Source: Sulfurospirillum cavolei
GTDB taxonomy: Bacteria > Campylobacterota > Campylobacteria > Campylobacterales > Sulfurospirillaceae
Length of the DNA: 64,000 nt
NCBI RefSeq assembly: GCF_001548055.1
Contig: NZ_AP014724.1
Location: 248,001 to 312,000, forward strand
Direction: 5' to 3'
The notes under the pieces were generated by a model, which saw only the letters and a list, made by a program, of their open reading frames with translations, was not told the DNA's origin and made no database searches. Numbering within the stretch: the stretch's first letter is position 1; each line of letters begins with the position of its first letter. The position numbers and the translations under genes are program-made. Of the stretch, positions 62,201 to 64,000 are shown piece by piece.

Positions 62201-62904
62201 GTGTCTCCAAAAAGCGTACATTTTCATCGATAGCCGTTTTCGGAACCGTTCTTGTGCATGCGTGTTTGGTGTATGCTTTGGCGGCGATGCCCAAAGTGTT
62301 TGAGTCTGCGGAAGAGAAAGCCGACATCGTGCATATTAGCCTGATCGACGACGAAAAACCTTCCGCACCGCCTAAACGCGAAGAGCCTCAACCTCCGATT
62401 GAGCAGCCAAAAATTCCGAACGAAGTTCCCAAAGAACAACCAAAGCCTCAAAAAAAACCCGTCGTTGCTCAAAAACCTATTGCCAAAACCGCTCCTTCTC
62501 CCGAGCCTTCTCCTATCGTAGAAGAGACGGTAACGCCGCCTCCGCCTTCTTCGCATCAGGCGCTATCCGCTTTAGAGCAACCCTCTCAAGCCTCACGTGC
62601 GTCTCAAGCCAACGAAGATGCCTTGTCACGGTATTTAGCAAAAGTTCGAAAAGCGATCCAAGCCAATCTTCAATACCCGATGATGGCAAAAAAGATGGGT
62701 ATCGAAGGCGAAACGACGGTGCAATTTAGCATTCAAGCCGACGGTACGGTCGATAAGCGAACGCTAAAAGTGTTGCACTCTAGCGGGAAAAAGGTTTTAG
62801 ACGCCAATGCCCTCAATGCCGTCATTGACGCATCGCCGTTTGAAAAGCCTCCGCAAGAGGAGCTTTTTATTAGCGTTCCCGTCGTTTTTAAATTACGTAC
62901 GTAA
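62179..62904 (+). CDS. tonB: TonB energy-transducing protein
   Basis: Up to 241 residues. N-terminal membrane helix (IAVFGTVLVHACLVYALAAM) with the conserved His, then a proline/lysine-rich spacer (about 65-125). The TonB C-terminal domain is YLAKVRKAIQANLQYPMMAKKMGIEGETTVQF. The start is TTG 62179 or GTG 62191; both overlap the methyltransferase gene. It links ExbBD to the receptor at 59.5 kb. Confidence 0.92.
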   Translation: MDTDVEISVSKKRTFSSIAVFGTVLVHACLVYALAAMPKVFESAEEKADIVHISLIDDEKPSAPPKREEPQPPIEQPKIPNEVPKEQPKPQKKPVVAQKPIAKTAPSPEPSPIVEETVTPPPPSSHQALSALEQPSQASRASQANEDALSRYLAKVRKAIQANLQYPMMAKKMGIEGETTVQFSIQADGTVDKRTLKVLHSSGKKVLDANALNAVIDASPFEKPPQEELFISVPVVFKLRT

Positions 62905-62918
62905 AAGGATTATGAAGT

Positions 62919-63950
62919 ATGAAATGGGGAATTTTTTGTCTGTTTGAACGGTATGAAACCGATGCATGCGAGGCGATTCATGCACAGATGCGTTTAGTGG
63001 AGCAAGCCGAAAAAGAAGGCTTGGAAGAGGTCTGGTTCGGGGAGCATCATTTTAATGATTTTAGTATCTGTCCTTCTCCTACGGTTTTGCTTGCCAACGC
63101 GTGTGCGAGGACGCAAACGATTCGTTTAGGGTGTGCGGGCTTTTTAGCACCTTTTTACGATGCGATACGCTTAGCCGAAGATGCGGCGATGTTGGATATT
63201 TTAAGTCGCGGACGGTTTAATTTGGGACTCGCCAAAGGTGCGTTCGCGCCCGATTCCAAGCATTTCAATACGACGACCGAACAGCTACGCCCTAAACTTT
63301 TGGAGTGTGCGCAAGCGGTAGATTCACTCTTAAATACCGGTGCTCATCCCGTTAGTTTTCACGGAGACTTTTTTGATTTTACGGAAGTAGACGTCGAGCC
63401 GAAAACCTTGCAAAGCTCCATTCCGACCTATATCGCAACGTTTGCCTCGGAAGAGACGATCGCGTTTGCGGCACGCAAAGGCTGGGGTTTGATGCTCTCT
63501 CAGGGCGTCGATTTGGACGAGTGCGAACGCGTGAGTCGCTATTATGCTTCGATCGCCGGATATGAGCCCGAGATCGTTTTACTGCGTACGTTTTACGTGG
63601 CACAAAGCTATGAAGAAGCCTTTGCCAAAGCACGTCCGGCGATCGATCATTTCGTCAAATCCATGCGCGCGGCATCGTCTTTTAACAAATCTCCGCAATT
63701 TGATCAAACGCGCTATCAAGCGTTGATTCAAGAACGCAACGTCTTTTTCGACGGTCAGAAATTCTTTGAAAACGGCATTATCGGCGATGCGCAACGCTGC
63801 ATCGATACGTGTTTGACGATTCAAAAACGTTTTCCGAAAGTACATGTCGCTTTAAAGCTTTTGGGAACGAATGAAAACGAAAACGCCCGTTTGCTTCACG
63901 ATTTTACGCGGCTTGTACGTCCGTTCGTCGATAAGGCGCATCATGGTTAA
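62919..63950 (+). CDS. Luciferase-like (LLM) flavin-dependent monooxygenase
   Basis: This 343-residue TIM-barrel oxidoreductase has LEEVWFGEHHFNDFSICPSPTVLLA, IRLGCAGFLAPFYDAIRLAEDAAMLDILSRGRFNLGLAKG and IPTYIATFASEETIAFAA. LLM proteins use reduced FMN to oxidise organic substrates, sometimes cleaving C-S, C-N or siderophore-like bonds. In this operon it may modify the imported ligand. In an organism that lives mostly without oxygen, its oxidant is a puzzle. Confidence 0.88.
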   Translation: MKWGIFCLFERYETDACEAIHAQMRLVEQAEKEGLEEVWFGEHHFNDFSICPSPTVLLANACARTQTIRLGCAGFLAPFYDAIRLAEDAAMLDILSRGRFNLGLAKGAFAPDSKHFNTTTEQLRPKLLECAQAVDSLLNTGAHPVSFHGDFFDFTEVDVEPKTLQSSIPTYIATFASEETIAFAARKGWGLMLSQGVDLDECERVSRYYASIAGYEPEIVLLRTFYVAQSYEEAFAKARPAIDHFVKSMRAASSFNKSPQFDQTRYQALIQERNVFFDGQKFFENGIIGDAQRCIDTCLTIQKRFPKVHVALKLLGTNENENARLLHDFTRLVRPFVDKAHHG

Positions 63951-64000
63951 AACGTCTCTTTTGTTTGCGATTGCTTTCGTGCTTTTGATCGCCTCGTTTT
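63943..64000 (+). CDS. Probable FecCD-type ABC permease, N-terminal fragment
   Basis: ATG 63943 overlaps the end of the monooxygenase gene by 8 bp; the visible part reads MVKTSLLFAIAFVLLIASF, one hydrophobic helix. FecCD/BtuC permeases begin like this and are the expected partner for the class III binding proteins upstream. With 19 residues visible, the identification leans on context. Confidence 0.55.
   Translation, partial: MVKTSLLFAIAFVLLIASF

Overview
The window looks like a piece of a Campylobacterota chromosome, most likely Sulfurospirillum or a close relative. The evidence is a selenocysteine formate dehydrogenase operon with selA and selB, an ArsRS-like two-component system, mostly TATAAT-type promoters without a strong -35, and moderate-to-low GC. 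The species assignment is inference; no rRNA gene is present. Genes run on both strands in short, tightly packed operons.

Layout. 1-13.6 kb is ordinary chromosome: the start of a DEAD-box helicase, a cysteine-type formate dehydrogenase-like molybdoenzyme, an esterase, an EamA exporter with an AraC regulator, a complete AmmeMemoRadiSam triad (5.4-7.7 kb), several regulators, an AspT/YidE-like transporter and a soluble CZB chemoreceptor. 13.7-19.24 kb is a very AT-rich integrative mobilizable element in the 3' end of tRNA-Ser(GGA): tyrosine integrase, MobV-like relaxase, structured non-coding DNA and small cargo genes, bounded by 16-bp att repeats. 19.24-21.13 kb is the wreck of a second element in the same site: an integrase stub, two tandem EexN-like entry-exclusion lipoproteins and a truncated TrbL/VirB6 gene. 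21.3-30.3 kb holds an orphan adenine methylase, an ArsRS-like system, a Dsb-type thioredoxin, an HD hydrolase, a frameshifted pirin gene and a MarR-YceI pair sharing one operator sequence.

30.3-46.3 kb is a selenium/formate region. One minus-strand run encodes a periplasmic binding protein, a histidine kinase, a response regulator, SelA, SelB and a GGDEF/EAL protein. Divergent from it lies the formate dehydrogenase operon: Fe-S protein, TorD-type chaperone, small Tat protein, FdhA with an in-frame UGA and a SECIS-like hairpin, FdhB and FdhC. 46.3-49.2 kb contains a DUF190/CrcB pair, an AAA-ATPase/TOPRIM pair that resembles a phage-defence module, and a molbindin gene.

49.2-64 kb is the most unusual part. 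A ModE-type molybdate regulator sits among genes for ExbB, ExbD, TonB, a TonB-dependent receptor, three related class III periplasmic binding proteins, two group-2 truncated globins each placed directly before a binding protein, three methyltransferases, an AmrS-like radical SAM enzyme fused to a cytoplasmic binding-protein domain, a luciferase-like monooxygenase and the start of what looks like a FecCD-type permease. Good ModE-box candidates overlap the promoters of three of its transcription units. I read it as a molybdenum-responsive outer-membrane-to-cytoplasm uptake system with its own ligand-processing enzymes. It would serve the molybdo/tungsto-enzymes in the window, but its substrate is unknown.
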